Origin: RECM01 sp047921215 | GTDB taxonomy: Bacteria; Bacteroidota; Rhodothermia; Balneolales; Cyclonatronaceae | Direction of reading: 5' to 3' | NCBI GenBank assembly: GCA_047921215.1 | Contig: JBLRWO010000007.1 | Coordinates: 53,106-117,105, forward strand | Length of the DNA: 64,000 nt | Shown here: positions 26,147 to 36,523 of the stretch, in pieces | Layout: each line of letters begins with the position of its first letter | How positions within the stretch are numbered: position 1 is the first letter of the stretch | Translations under genes and position numbers: made by a program | The notes under the pieces: model-generated | The model's database searches: none | What the model saw: only the letters and a program-made list of their open reading frames with translations | What the model was told of the DNA's origin: nothing

Positions 26147-27631
26147 TTAGTAGCCCGGGTTTTCAACGAGAAGTTCGTTCACGTTGATGAGAGCAGCTCC
26201 AATAGGTGCAAGAATCCTGTAAGCATTCGCGAACATTTTGATTGTATCGTCCGGATTTCTCACATCACGACCGAGACGCTTCAGATCCCAGAAACGGTGA
26301 CCTTCCACGATCAGTTCACGGATTCTTTCATCAAGAATGAAATCTTCAAATGCCGTCATATTGGCAAGTGCAGATGCGGGAACCGCGCCGGCATTTCTGG
26401 CAGTACGCAAGGCAGCAAGCGGAGCCTGACCCGATGCAGGGTTGTTCGCGGCTTTGGCAGCAGCTTCAGCCCAAATCAGGTACATTTCAGCCACACGGAT
26501 AAGCGGTATGTCATCAGCGAGGTTGCCCTTGCGGCCGTTCCACTTGGTTACAGCAGCAGCAAGATCGTTAATGTCTGCACAACCGTTGGCTGCAGCACCT
26601 GTGGTCTGGTTGGTAAGGCAATCTCTGTACCATCCTGCCAGACGATAATCGCCGGCTTCATATTTGTCGATTACGAACTGGGTTGGGATCTGAGCTACCC
26701 ACTGGTCCGATGTATAGGCGGCAAGTCCGTTGTTAACATTGGAACCACCGATCGGCTCGGTGTTCGGGTCCACGATCAATTTGAGGATGGCCTCGGGATG
26801 GTTGCCGTCATTTTCATAGAACATGCCCGCGACACCGTCAGCGGTATTGACCAGCGGCCTGCCACTATTGGTAATGGCAGCCTGTGCAGCCGTTGAGGCA
26901 GCGGCCCAGTTGCCTGCATACAGATTAACCCGTGCTGTAACGGCATCAACAAAGGCCTCCGTTACAAAGGTGTTGTTAGCATTTACACCGGCAAGCAGTG
27001 TTTTGGCTTGCTGCAGATCGGCCAGCATCTGAGCATACACATCGCTTACAGTACTGCGTGGACGTTTGTCGGCATCAGACAGATCCAGTGTCGGTTCTGT
27101 TCTGATAATTACGCTAAGGTTCCAGTCGGCCTCGGGGCCCTGACCGGTTCTGCCGGGCTCGTAGCCGTATGTTCGTGCCAGGTGGTGCATCACATAAGCA
27201 CGTATGGCATACGCTTCGCCTCTGAACCGGTTCAGATCAGCATCCGGCAATACTCCAGGCTCAATAGCGCCGATCAACAGATTGGCATCCTGAATGATGT
27301 CATATGATTCTCCCCAGTTTCCCAGGTGGGCTAGACCACTGGTTCCGAATGCCTGATTCAGATTCGAGAAACGGGTAGAACCAGGACGGTTCCGGGTTTC
27401 ATCTGCGAAAGCTCCGGGACCCACCATGTATTCGGTGGTATGATCAAAGCTGGCGCGGATCTTCGAATACATCGAAGCCCGGATTGCGCGCACCGCATCC
27501 GGTGATGTTAGCGCCACCTCACCCGAAACAGATGTGGATGGCTCCACTTTTTCGAGTATGTCGTTACAGCCTGTAAATGCCAGCAACAGAACTGTAACAG
27601 CAATGTACTTAGATAACTTTAGTTTCTTCAT
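26147..27631 (-). CDS. SusD/RagB-family outer-membrane nutrient-binding lipoprotein, module 2
   Basis: 494 residues. The signal is MKKLKLSKYIAVTVLLLAFTGC with the lipid cysteine at residue 22. SusD features include DILEKVEPSTSVSGEVALTS, RFRGEAYAIRAYVMHHLARTYG, IRVAEMYLIWAEAAAKAANN and the ending LIVEGHRFWDLKRLGRD...NELLVENPGY. It is divergent in sequence from the module 1 SusD, so the two modules probably bind different ligands. It lies 29 bases after its susC gene. Confidence 0.9.
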   Translation of the reverse strand: MKKLKLSKYIAVTVLLLAFTGCNDILEKVEPSTSVSGEVALTSPDAVRAIRASMYSKIRASFDHTTEYMVGPGAFADETRNRPGSTRFSNLNQAFGTSGLAHLGNWGESYDIIQDANLLIGAIEPGVLPDADLNRFRGEAYAIRAYVMHHLARTYGYEPGRTGQGPEADWNLSVIIRTEPTLDLSDADKRPRSTVSDVYAQMLADLQQAKTLLAGVNANNTFVTEAFVDAVTARVNLYAGNWAAASTAAQAAITNSGRPLVNTADGVAGMFYENDGNHPEAILKLIVDPNTEPIGGSNVNNGLAAYTSDQWVAQIPTQFVIDKYEAGDYRLAGWYRDCLTNQTTGAAANGCADINDLAAAVTKWNGRKGNLADDIPLIRVAEMYLIWAEAAAKAANNPASGQAPLAALRTARNAGAVPASALANMTAFEDFILDERIRELIVEGHRFWDLKRLGRDVRNPDDTIKMFANAYRILAPIGAALINVNELLVENPGY

Positions 27632-27660
27632 TGTATATCCTGTGTAATTTCTGTTTAGAA

Positions 27661-30600
27661 TTAAAACCGTATTTCGATACCGGCGTTTACCTGCTTCTCG
27701 GTCGGGTAGGAAGCCGTCGTCACGTTATTGAATATATCAGTCGGACTGAAAGCAACTTCCGGGTCGTACCATGGCCATTCCGTCCAGGTAACCAGGTTCA
27801 GGGCCGATGCGAATACGCGGACACCCTGCAGGCCTACACGATCGGTAATATTCCGCGGCAGATTGTAGCTGAGCGAGATATTTTTCAGACGGATATAGCT
27901 GGCGTTGTAAATTGATTGAGTACCCATCTGTACACGGTAGTCATTGGTCTCAACATAGTTGGTACCGGCTACAACCGCTCTCGGGTAGTGGGTGATATCG
28001 CCGGGCTGACGCCATCTTTTCTCGACTTCAGTTGCCATGTTCATCAGGAAGTCGGGCGTTCTGGTGAAGTAGTAGTCAGTGCTCGGGAAAGCCCACTGCC
28101 CAAAGCTGAACTGGAAGAACGCATCCAGAACCAGACCTTTATAGCTGAAGGTGTTTCCAAATCCACCAACCGTATTGGCCAGACCGTCTTTGTAATCAAC
28201 AGCGTCACGGTTTTGTACAGGTGTAAAGGTGATGTTCCCATCGGCGTCATACCACATCGGGCGGCCGTCGGCAGGGTTTACACCGGCCCATCTCGGAACC
28301 TGGATTAGCCCGATCGGTTTTCCGATTTTCAGGGCCTGCGTTGTGCTGGTCGGACTGATGTCGGTCATATCCGGCAACTCAAGGATTTCGTTATCGATAA
28401 AGGCGATGTTGAAGCGGGTATTCCAGATGAAATCCCTGTAGCTCACATTAACCGTACTGATCTCAAACTCGATACCGGTGTTACGGACTTTACCAATGTT
28501 GAAATCGATGCTGCCGAAACCACTGTCGCTTGGCAGAGGACGTTCAAACAGCAACTTGGAATTGTCTTTCTGGTACACATCGATGGCACCGGTTATCCGG
28601 CCTGCAAAAAGCTCATAGTCGAGACCAATGTTCAGCTCGGTTGCCTCTTCCCAGGTCAGTTCTGCGTTGGCAAGCTGGCTTGGTGTAAGACCGGTTATTC
28701 CCTGGTAGGAACCAGAGGTACTGTAAAGACCGCGAGAAGCGAAGTTGCCGATAGCGGAGTTACCTGTTGTTCCATAACCGACACGAAGTTTTATCTCATC
28801 AATGAAATCCACATTAAAGAAGGCCTCCTCGCTCAAACGCCATGCGGCAGATACGGACGGGAAGAATGCCCATCTTACATCGTTACCGAAACGGGAGTGT
28901 CCATCATACCGGCCTACGAACGAAATGAGATATTTCTCGTCATAATTGTATTTCACGTTGGTGAAATAACTGCCAAGACGCCATTCATTATTAACCCCTG
29001 CAGCCTGCGCGGGTGTAGAGGTGGCACTCAGTACTTTGAAGAGCGGGGCCGGGAAACCCTCACCACGTGTGAGCTGACTTTCAGAATAATCACGACGGTA
29101 CTCTGTTCCCAGAAGACCCGACACATTGTGAACACCGTCAAACGTACGGGTTGCATTCACTACCAGGTTGGTATTCATACTTTGAGCTGTTCTGTTGGCA
29201 AAGCTTACCCATCCACCCTGTACAGGTGCAGCAAGCGAGGATCTGAACTGAACATCTTCGGTATTTCTGTAGTCGAGACCGACAAAACCGGTAACCGTAA
29301 GCCAATCATAGGCACGGTAGGTCAGGTTCATGCTTCCAAGGATGGAAGTAGCCGTTACATCACGGTCAACTTCGTCACGGACAACAGCCGGGTTTGTGTC
29401 AAGTCCAAAACGGGTATCCGGGTTATAGCTGCCGTCAGCCAGGAAGGGAAAACTCATAGGGGCCTCAAACATGGCCTGCGATGGAGGACAGTTTACGAAG
29501 TTGCCATCCTGACAAACACCGAACTGCGTGCTGCGTGCCACATTCATTCTCAGGGCGCCACTCAGACGGTCGGTTATCTGATGGGTGAAATTGGTTCTCA
29601 GATTGAGCCTGGTGAAGTCACTCTTGAAGGCTGTTCCTTCAGTATTTTCCCAGCCACCGGAAATCAGGAAGGTTGTTTTCTGGTCACCACCTGAAAGGGT
29701 CAGGTTGTATTTCTGGGTAACACCATCATCGAAGATGAAATCCTGCCAGTCGGTATTGGCAAGTCTTGGATCGTCGGGATCGGAATTCGGATCGGCACCG
29801 AAGAATCCGAGGAAGAAATTACGGTAGGCATTTTCAAAGGGGGTCAGGTCAAAACCATCTTCCCAAATCCTCTGGCCGCCGTTCAGAGCAAGTGCTTCAC
29901 CCATATAGGTGACATATTGCTCCGAGCTTATATAGTCAACATTCCTGGCGAGTGTTCGTACACCGGTCTCAGCCCGGAAGGTAACGTTGGTCCGTCCCTG
30001 ACGTCCCTGCTTGGTTGTGATCAGAACCACACCGGCAGCAGCCTGGGCACCGTAGATGGCGGCGGAGGAAGCATCCTTGAGGATCTCGATGTTCTCAATA
30101 TCAGAGGGGTTGAGTGAGTTCAGCGGTGAGGTACTGGTAAGTCCCGATTGCTGAGCGAAAGAAATCTGTACACCGTCGATGATATAGAGGGGCTCGGTTG
30201 CAGCGTTTACTGAACCATTACCGCGGATATTAACACGGAAAGCACCACCGGGGTTACCCGAAGAAGCTGTTACGTTTACACCGGCAGCACGGCCCTGAAG
30301 CAACGATTCCGTATTCTGTAGCGGTACATCCTGAATTTCCTGTGCACGTACACTGGAAATGGAACCGGTAACCTCCCGCTTGGTTGTAACCGCGTAACCG
30401 GATACAATCAGCTCATCCAGACCGATGGTACCGATCTGAAGGGACAGGTTAAGAACGGTAGTCTGACCGGCCGTGATCGCAACGGTTTCCCGGAAGGTCC
30501 GGTAGCCCAGAAACGATACGGTAACCACATGGTTACCTGCAGGCAGATTTTCAATTCGGTAATTTCCGTCGATGTCACTGGAAGCTCCACGCCCCAGGTC

Positions 30601-30741
30601 AGCGATCAGAACATTGGCCCCGGGTACCGATTCTCCAGTCTCGGCATCCGTTACTACTCCCCTTAGCACACCTGACTGAGCAAGCGCGATCTGGGAGGTA
30701 AGTAAAACCATAGCAAGTACGGTTAGTAACTTTTTTAACAT
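27661..30741 (-). CDS. SusC/RagA-family TonB-dependent outer-membrane transporter, module 2
   Basis: 1026 residues. Signal peptide MLKKLLTVLAMVLLTSQIALAQ is followed by the regulatory-like domain GVLRGVVTDAETGESVPG, a plug with VSGYAVTTKREVTGSISSV, EPLYIIDGVQ and AAGVVLITTKQGRQGR, and a large barrel ending VNAGIEIRF. It heads a three-gene operon (susC, susD, lipoprotein). It imports a ligand captured by the adjacent SusD. The 886-base upstream region without a gene is unusually long for this window. Confidence 0.93.
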   Translation of the reverse strand: MLKKLLTVLAMVLLTSQIALAQSGVLRGVVTDAETGESVPGANVLIADLGRGASSDIDGNYRIENLPAGNHVVTVSFLGYRTFRETVAITAGQTTVLNLSLQIGTIGLDELIVSGYAVTTKREVTGSISSVRAQEIQDVPLQNTESLLQGRAAGVNVTASSGNPGGAFRVNIRGNGSVNAATEPLYIIDGVQISFAQQSGLTSTSPLNSLNPSDIENIEILKDASSAAIYGAQAAAGVVLITTKQGRQGRTNVTFRAETGVRTLARNVDYISSEQYVTYMGEALALNGGQRIWEDGFDLTPFENAYRNFFLGFFGADPNSDPDDPRLANTDWQDFIFDDGVTQKYNLTLSGGDQKTTFLISGGWENTEGTAFKSDFTRLNLRTNFTHQITDRLSGALRMNVARSTQFGVCQDGNFVNCPPSQAMFEAPMSFPFLADGSYNPDTRFGLDTNPAVVRDEVDRDVTATSILGSMNLTYRAYDWLTVTGFVGLDYRNTEDVQFRSSLAAPVQGGWVSFANRTAQSMNTNLVVNATRTFDGVHNVSGLLGTEYRRDYSESQLTRGEGFPAPLFKVLSATSTPAQAAGVNNEWRLGSYFTNVKYNYDEKYLISFVGRYDGHSRFGNDVRWAFFPSVSAAWRLSEEAFFNVDFIDEIKLRVGYGTTGNSAIGNFASRGLYSTSGSYQGITGLTPSQLANAELTWEEATELNIGLDYELFAGRITGAIDVYQKDNSKLLFERPLPSDSGFGSIDFNIGKVRNTGIEFEISTVNVSYRDFIWNTRFNIAFIDNEILELPDMTDISPTSTTQALKIGKPIGLIQVPRWAGVNPADGRPMWYDADGNITFTPVQNRDAVDYKDGLANTVGGFGNTFSYKGLVLDAFFQFSFGQWAFPSTDYYFTRTPDFLMNMATEVEKRWRQPGDITHYPRAVVAGTNYVETNDYRVQMGTQSIYNASYIRLKNISLSYNLPRNITDRVGLQGVRVFASALNLVTWTEWPWYDPEVAFSPTDIFNNVTTASYPTEKQVNAGIEIRF

Positions 30742-31627
30742 ACGTAACCTCGGTTTAGTTAGTGTTTTTTCATCAGAATCAATGTCAATGAGAGAGATTC
30801 ACGACATGAATGCGTTAACCTACTTAAAAATTAACATAAAAAAAATACAGGCAGCTCTTTTTATACAATAAATCCGTTTCAAATCAGTTATCACGTGTTG
30901 TTTAATTATCTATTTTTTAATGGTTAAACCTGCACTGTCCATACCAATTTGCCGCCAATTTTTATTTTATAAACAACTGTCTGTAATTACCGTATCTACC
31001 TGATAATACTGTTTAAACCCTGATTATATGGGTTTATTCCAGCCGCTGGTTTTTCCGGGTATTCCACGCATACACTTATAATAAATCAGTGTTAATAAAT
31101 CAGTGTCACGCTTAGTTTGTAATGTTTTACACCGTTTTAGCCTGCTCAAAAAAGATTCGTTTTGAATTTCCGGTCGTCTGGATGCCTCTTCTCTCACTTT
31201 ATGGTTAAGGATTAACAAGGTCATACTGCCTGTGTCCAACTTTAAACGCTGTCTGATTGCAGTACCTGTTGCAGTAATACAGGTAAACATCAAATTTATA
31301 GCATGCAGAATACATCCTTTACCAGGTTATTTGCACTCTTTCAAATTATCATATCCGCTCATCAATACACCCCTTTTCCTACAGAAATAACCGGCGCGAT
31401 CATTGAAATTAAATAACGTTTTTAAATAAATGCCCGAAAACTGCGTATAAGGTTTGCATCATATTCATTGGAAGAACCGGCAACGACATCCGATACCGAA
31501 CCATTCAAACATTAAATGTGTAAGTTTGACGTTACAAACTTGCCTGTTGACGTTGCATTAATTACAATTGAATGAACCGTTGCCGGAACCGGTTCGAACG
31601 TGAACCGCTCTCAAAATCAACCGTATT
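30742..31627. other. Long AT-rich intergenic region between susC module 2 and GWxTD copy 2
   Basis: Divergent promoters for the two flanking genes must lie here. An exact TAnnTTTG-type element, TAAGTTTG, occurs at 31521-31528 about 100 bases before the GWxTD start, but no TTG is at the right distance upstream. A TTGACGTT(A/G)CA motif occurs twice, near 31526 and 31547. An 89-codon minus-strand frame at 31024-31293 has no family features and was not accepted. No RNA gene was recognised. Confidence 0.4.
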
Positions 31628-33079
31628 ATGAGCTCACAAGGAAAACATTTTTACAACCTGTTGTCTGTTCTGATAACAGCGGCACTGATAACGGCATGTT
31701 CGGGTTCCCGGAATCCGGTTGTACAGACCGGTTCGATGCAACGCCTGCTGGAAGGCCAGCCCAGCTTTACTTTTGATGCCATAGGTGGTTTCGATTCCGA
31801 GGGCCTGCCTGCTATATATTTAGATGTGGACCTGCTCGAAGGCAGCCTGATATACGCAGAGGAAGATGGCCTGTTCACAGCACGTTTCTACCTCGATTTT
31901 GAAGTATTCCGTCTGCTGGATGACGATCAGGTGCAGGTGATCCGTACCGGTCGTGAACAACACGAAATTACGGGCGAAGACCGTACCATTACCGACTCCG
32001 GCAGCAGATACCGTATCTCCAAAATGATACCGGCCAGGCCGGGCGAATACCGGGTTAATATTGTTGTTACCGACATCAGATCGGATAAACGGACTGCCTA
32101 TTCGCGCAATACCAGTATTTTTGATCCCGGGGCCACAAAAAACCAGATTACGCCCATCAGGGTGATCGGCTACTCCGAAGACCATCCGCTTGGCATACCC
32201 ATTACCACCTACGACATCGCCGGGCGTGTCGATTCCCTGGCTTTTCAGTTCTATGTTTCAAGACCTGAATCAGGGGCCACATCCTTTGTGCATACCCGTC
32301 TTCTCCGGTTTGAATCGGATACCGAGCTCCCCCTGAGTATGAGCCATCCCATGCCCAGGCAGGCCTCCCTGCCCTACCGGGGAATTAACTACAGCCGCTA
32401 CGATGTCGTCGAACAGAGTATACGAAGCCTGGATACCGAAACCGGACAAATCCTGATCGAACTCATACTTCCGCTCCCTGAAAAAGGGAACTATCGTTTC
32501 GAAGCACTCATGTCCGACAAGGAGGATTTTGATCCGTCGGCTTCGGGAAACTACAAAGCCAGGGATTTCAGTCCCAGGAGCAAATTCTTTCCGGAGGTAA
32601 AAAGTGTCAGGGAAATGGCCAGGGCACTGGCCTTTCTGCAATCGGAAAAAAGACACGAGGAAATGCTTGCAATAGAGGATGACGACCGGCTTAAAATGGA
32701 AATGGACCGGTTCTGGATCGAAAATCTGAGGAATTCCAACAAAGCCCGTAGTATCATCAATCTCTATTACACGCGTGTCGAGGAAGCCAATAAACAGTTT
32801 ACAGGGATCAAGGAAGGCTGGATGACCGATATGGGAATGGTTTACATACTGTTCGGCCCGCCCTGGTATGTGGATCGTTTCCATGACCGGATCCGCTGGA
32901 CATACGGATACGACAGCACGGATCCGTACCGGGTATTCCACTTCAGGCGCAGCAGAATGGAAAGCAGGTCGTTCCCGTTTACCCATTATGTACTGATCAG
33001 AGACCAGTTTTACCATTCGGTCGAGTACCAGCGCCGGCAGGACTGGCTGAACGGGGTAGTTCTGACCCGCCCGTTTTAA
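31628..33079 (+). CDS. GWxTD domain-containing lipoprotein, copy 2
   Basis: 483 residues, near-equal in length and architecture to the copy at 19008-20453. The signal ends in a lipobox ITAC near residue 24. The C-terminal GWxTD domain reads KEGWMTDMGMVYILFGPPWY, preceded by YYTRVEEANKQF, and many flanking residues match copy 1 (RFWIENLRNSNKARSIINL versus RFWLSNIGNRNKARSVIEL). The function of the domain is unknown; the lipoprotein signal places it at the cell envelope. It lies convergent to the subtilase gene with a tandem repeat tract between. Confidence 0.85.
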   Translation: MSSQGKHFYNLLSVLITAALITACSGSRNPVVQTGSMQRLLEGQPSFTFDAIGGFDSEGLPAIYLDVDLLEGSLIYAEEDGLFTARFYLDFEVFRLLDDDQVQVIRTGREQHEITGEDRTITDSGSRYRISKMIPARPGEYRVNIVVTDIRSDKRTAYSRNTSIFDPGATKNQITPIRVIGYSEDHPLGIPITTYDIAGRVDSLAFQFYVSRPESGATSFVHTRLLRFESDTELPLSMSHPMPRQASLPYRGINYSRYDVVEQSIRSLDTETGQILIELILPLPEKGNYRFEALMSDKEDFDPSASGNYKARDFSPRSKFFPEVKSVREMARALAFLQSEKRHEEMLAIEDDDRLKMEMDRFWIENLRNSNKARSIINLYYTRVEEANKQFTGIKEGWMTDMGMVYILFGPPWYVDRFHDRIRWTYGYDSTDPYRVFHFRRSRMESRSFPFTHYVLIRDQFYHSVEYQRRQDWLNGVVLTRPF

Positions 33080-33087
33080 AAACTGCC

Positions 33088-33219
33088 GTCACCCCGGGCG
33101 CAGCCCGCATGGCCAATCCCGTCACCCAGAGCGCAGGCCGCATGGCCAATCCCGTCACCCAGAGCGCAGGCCGCATAGCCAACCCCGTCACCCAGAGCGC
33201 AGGCCGGCGCAAAGCGACG
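33088..33219. repeat. Four tandem copies of a 33-bp GC-rich unit
   Basis: Units start at 33088, 33121, 33154 and 33187, each beginning GTCACCC and containing GCGCAGGCCGCATGGCCAA, with the first copy more diverged. The last copy runs into GCCGAAGTCGAAGGGCCACG, which partly complements the GTCACCC...GCG start and resembles the GTCACCCTGAGC/GTCGAAGGGTG palindromic repeats found in many genomes. It lies between the stop codons of two convergent genes, so it may act as a transcript-end structure. Because 33 is a multiple of three it creates a misleading repetitive reading frame on the minus strand. Confidence 0.8.
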
Positions 33220-33249
33220 GCCGAAGTCGAAGGGCCACGCGGGGTGAAT

Positions 33250-36200
33250 TTATTTCAGTAACAGCATTTTTCTGGTTTGCCGTTTTCCGCCTGTATCCAG
33301 AACCAAAAGGTAAACACCGGAGCTTAACCCTGCTGCATTATACGACACGGTATGGCTGCCCTGAGCACGCGGACCTTCGGCGAGCGTCGTTACCCTGCGG
33401 CCCAGCAGGTCGTACACGCTCAACGTCACCTCTCCGCCCTCATCCATATAATAGCGGACTGTGGTCGATGGATTAAACGGGTTGGGATAATTGGGGTAAA
33501 GGAATGTGGTTTCCGGTATTTCAGAAAACGGGCCTTCTTCCTTGAGTACCAAACCCGGCTGTGCTACCCGGAAACTGCTCTTTTCACGTGCATTTTGAAT
33601 CTGCTGCCTCAGATCGGCAAGTGAATGGCCGTAAGCATAAATAAAACCGACAACGGCCGTGGCCTCCGGTTCAATATCATAAGGCCCTGATGCGGTTACG
33701 ATGGAGATATCTGTATTTACGAGCCGGGTTTTGCTTTGTCCCGCCCTCAGCGACCACGACTTCTTCTGATCCGAAAATCCGTCGGTCAGGCCGAAATTCA
33801 GACTGTCCTGCGGGCCGTTATACCGGTTGTCGATGGCGATGGCGCTCTCAATATTGCCCAGATGGGCCACAGCGGCGTAGGGCCGGCCGGGTTCATTGCT
33901 CCAGGCGTAGAGGAAATCTCCCTGCAGATCAAATGCGGTGTTGTTCTGGAAAAAAGGAGCGATATCCCAGTCATTGAACAGACCTATGCGCGTATCGTTA
34001 ATGCGGCCGTTGTTCAGATTGGTGACCGAGTATTTAAAAATCATAGCCTGGTCCAGGCCTGGAAGGTTATAACTGAACGTTTCCAGCTCAATATCCAGAT
34101 GAGGCCTGTTGCCGGGCTGAAGGGTGGTGAACCGGCCGCGCCCCATTGCCGGACCGGACGGATCCTGAGGTTTCTGAAACTGAAAGCCCGTCAATGGAAC
34201 AAAATCCATCGATATACCCGCATCATTTCTTGCCTGATCCAGGTTAAATCGCGTCGAATCAACAACGGTCTCGATCATCAGGGCGCCCTCGAACAACATA
34301 CTCGGATTGGAAAAATCCCCGGTCGATTCGTTGAACGGTATGAAGCCGACACCACCGCTCGAAGTCAGCGCGTTCAGATAGCCGACCGTACCCGTGCTGT
34401 TTGCCGATGTAAGGATTTTATTGGTATCATGTATATCATACAATATGGTATCGTACGTCAATACGGCAAAATCATAGTAGGCCGTGCCCCTGTCTTCCAT
34501 GCGCAGTAAAAACGAGGGAACCGAACTCAGGTTAAAGTTTGCCGGAATGCTGACGTTAAAGCGCGCACTGACCTCTGCGTCGGTTGCAACCGTTGCCGGA
34601 TTGGGCTCAGTCTTCGAAATCTCGATACCGGGAGTCAATGCCTCAAGAATCAGCTCAAGCTGCGAGGTGCTTTCCCCGTAATTTACCAGCCTGATGGTAA
34701 CCTCTCCGTCTTCTCCAATATCCAGTTTGTCGCCGGCCAGGTTTACGAAATCGGCTTCTGAGACCTTCAGTCCCGGCCGGTTGATCATCAGCGCTCTGAA
34801 AGCATCAATTACACCGGTTCCCAGCTTATAGCGGAATGATGCGGGATGGTCTTTCTCCAGCGAATTGGCTGTAGCCCGGATCTGTGTCGCGATCCTGACG
34901 GGACTCCAGTCGGGATTATGGGATCTTATGAGGGCCGCCAGACCGCTCACCACCGGTGCTGCCATCGAGGTACCGCTTTTAAGGCCATACTGGTCACTGA
35001 AAATAGTACTGTTGATGGCCGTTCCGGCTGCAAAAACATCTACACTGTATCCGTAGTTCGAAAAACCTGAACGCTCACCGTTTCTGTGGTCAACCGATCC
35101 TACCGACAATACCTCGGGAAGGGATGCGGGGAAAAAAGGCTGATCGGAACCCGAATTGCCCGCCGCTCCTACCACCAGCGATCCGAGAGCAGTAGCCAGG
35201 GTAACCACATCCTGTCCGAAGGCTGAAAAATTCGGCCCGCCCCAGCTGCAGTTTATGATATCGGCACCATTGGCAGCGGCATAGAGAATTCCCTGGTAAC
35301 CAAACCCGATCGCCCTCGGTAACTCCTGGGTGCCTCCGGCCTTCACGGCCATATATCGGGCTTTCCAGCCAGTGCCGGCAATACCAATCCCGTTGTCGGT
35401 GTCGGCAGCCGCTGTACCGGCCACATGGGTACCGTGATTCTCAAATACCCCTCTGGGATCGTTATTCTGCACCGGATTCTGTGATGAACCGCTGCTCCAG
35501 AAATCCCAGCCGATAGAATCGTTCACAACTTCACTGAACAGGTCCGGAAACATAGACCGTGCCCGGCCTGGCTCCGGGTTTCTCCAGAGTTTGGTCCGCA
35601 GGTCTTCGTGGGTATAGTCCACACCGGAATCTACAATAGCAATAACCACATCCCCGGAACTTTTGGATACATCCCAAGCCCCGAAAAAGGTGTGGTAACC
35701 GAAATAGTCGTGACCGCTGCCGCTCACAAACGGATCGTTGGGTGATGCCGTTATTTCATGCAGATACAACGGTTCGGCATAGGCTACGCCCGGCAGTGAG
35801 GCTATTTTGGCAGCGAGGATGAAAGGGTTTTCACCGGAATCATAGGTCATGACAAACGTCCGGGTAAGATCATCAGGCAACTCATTCCAGCCCGGCATGC
35901 CCCGGTTAATCGCATTCATGCGCGCTTCACGATATCCGTTTTCGGCCATAACCCTTACCTGTTCCCTTACCTGACCGGCTCCGAGCATCTCCAGTACCTG
36001 ATCAGGTATATCGGGAAGTGAGGCCACCGAAACGGCATCTTCCTGGCGGTATTCTGCCCGAACACGTTCGAGTTTATATACGATGGTTCCCGGTACATAG
36101 TCCGTACCGTCAAACTGTTGCGCATATCCGCCAGCCGTAAAAGAAAACAGGATGGTAACCATCGCTGCCATCGCAGCCATCCGGGTTATCCAAACTGATC

Positions 36201-36252
36201 TCCTCACATTTATAAACATCTGTTTTCTCACGATTGCCAATTTTAAATTCAT
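33250..36252 (-). CDS. Secreted subtilisin-like (S8) serine protease with type A T9SS sorting domain
   Basis: 1000 residues. A signal peptide ends near GGYAQQ (about residue 45); an internal Met at residue 12 is an alternative start. An inhibitor-like propeptide covers about residues 50-185. The catalytic triad is complete: D208 in AIVDSGVDYTHED, H273 in ENHGTHVAGTAA and S429 in SGTSMAAPVVSG. Residues 500-900 are beta-rich accessory domains. The last 85 residues are a type IX secretion sorting domain (YPNYPNPFNPSTTVRYYM...LLGRRVTTL...GVYLLVL), which directs export and surface attachment or release. It probably digests extracellular protein; the two SusCD modules could take up products (inference). 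Confidence 0.93.
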   Translation of the reverse strand: MNLKLAIVRKQMFINVRRSVWITRMAAMAAMVTILFSFTAGGYAQQFDGTDYVPGTIVYKLERVRAEYRQEDAVSVASLPDIPDQVLEMLGAGQVREQVRVMAENGYREARMNAINRGMPGWNELPDDLTRTFVMTYDSGENPFILAAKIASLPGVAYAEPLYLHEITASPNDPFVSGSGHDYFGYHTFFGAWDVSKSSGDVVIAIVDSGVDYTHEDLRTKLWRNPEPGRARSMFPDLFSEVVNDSIGWDFWSSGSSQNPVQNNDPRGVFENHGTHVAGTAAADTDNGIGIAGTGWKARYMAVKAGGTQELPRAIGFGYQGILYAAANGADIINCSWGGPNFSAFGQDVVTLATALGSLVVGAAGNSGSDQPFFPASLPEVLSVGSVDHRNGERSGFSNYGYSVDVFAAGTAINSTIFSDQYGLKSGTSMAAPVVSGLAALIRSHNPDWSPVRIATQIRATANSLEKDHPASFRYKLGTGVIDAFRALMINRPGLKVSEADFVNLAGDKLDIGEDGEVTIRLVNYGESTSQLELILEALTPGIEISKTEPNPATVATDAEVSARFNVSIPANFNLSSVPSFLLRMEDRGTAYYDFAVLTYDTILYDIHDTNKILTSANSTGTVGYLNALTSSGGVGFIPFNESTGDFSNPSMLFEGALMIETVVDSTRFNLDQARNDAGISMDFVPLTGFQFQKPQDPSGPAMGRGRFTTLQPGNRPHLDIELETFSYNLPGLDQAMIFKYSVTNLNNGRINDTRIGLFNDWDIAPFFQNNTAFDLQGDFLYAWSNEPGRPYAAVAHLGNIESAIAIDNRYNGPQDSLNFGLTDGFSDQKKSWSLRAGQSKTRLVNTDISIVTASGPYDIEPEATAVVGFIYAYGHSLADLRQQIQNAREKSSFRVAQPGLVLKEEGPFSEIPETTFLYPNYPNPFNPSTTVRYYMDEGGEVTLSVYDLLGRRVTTLAEGPRAQGSHTVSYNAAGLSSGVYLLVLDTGGKRQTRKMLLLK

Positions 36253-36523
36253 CTTAACTGCGCCACTGCCTGCTTATTATCTATGTCTTACCTGTTCTGT
36301 CTTTCTCTTTCTGTATTACTGTAATGGTTAATGGTAATTCCATTCCGGTCGAACTGTAGCGTATGTTATCAGACTTTAACGTGTCTAAATGTTCAAATAG
36401 TCAGACACCCACTGTTAACCTTTCATGATTACGCACCATTCCCGCCGCAGATTGTACAAACACAAAATATCATCATTTTTCCTGTTTAATCAATAAAAAT
36501 ACCAGTTGTTGCCAGCCGGTTTG
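36253..36523. other. Intergenic region before the subtilase, no gene seen
   Basis: These 271 bases separate the subtilase start from the end of the second crcB gene on the same strand. They are moderately AT-rich and presumably hold the subtilase promoter. I could not identify a terminator for the crcB pair or a matching TAnnTTTG box with confidence. Confidence 0.4.

Noticed and set aside
31024..31293. Minus-strand frame of 89 codons in the 30.7-31.6 kb gap
   Set aside because: No ribosome-binding site, no recognisable motif, atypical composition; kept only as a note.
32997..33212. Minus-strand frame encoding a repeated ALWVTGLAMRP-type peptide
   Set aside because: It is produced by the 33-bp tandem repeat, whose period is a multiple of three, and runs antisense into the GWxTD gene; no independent gene features.
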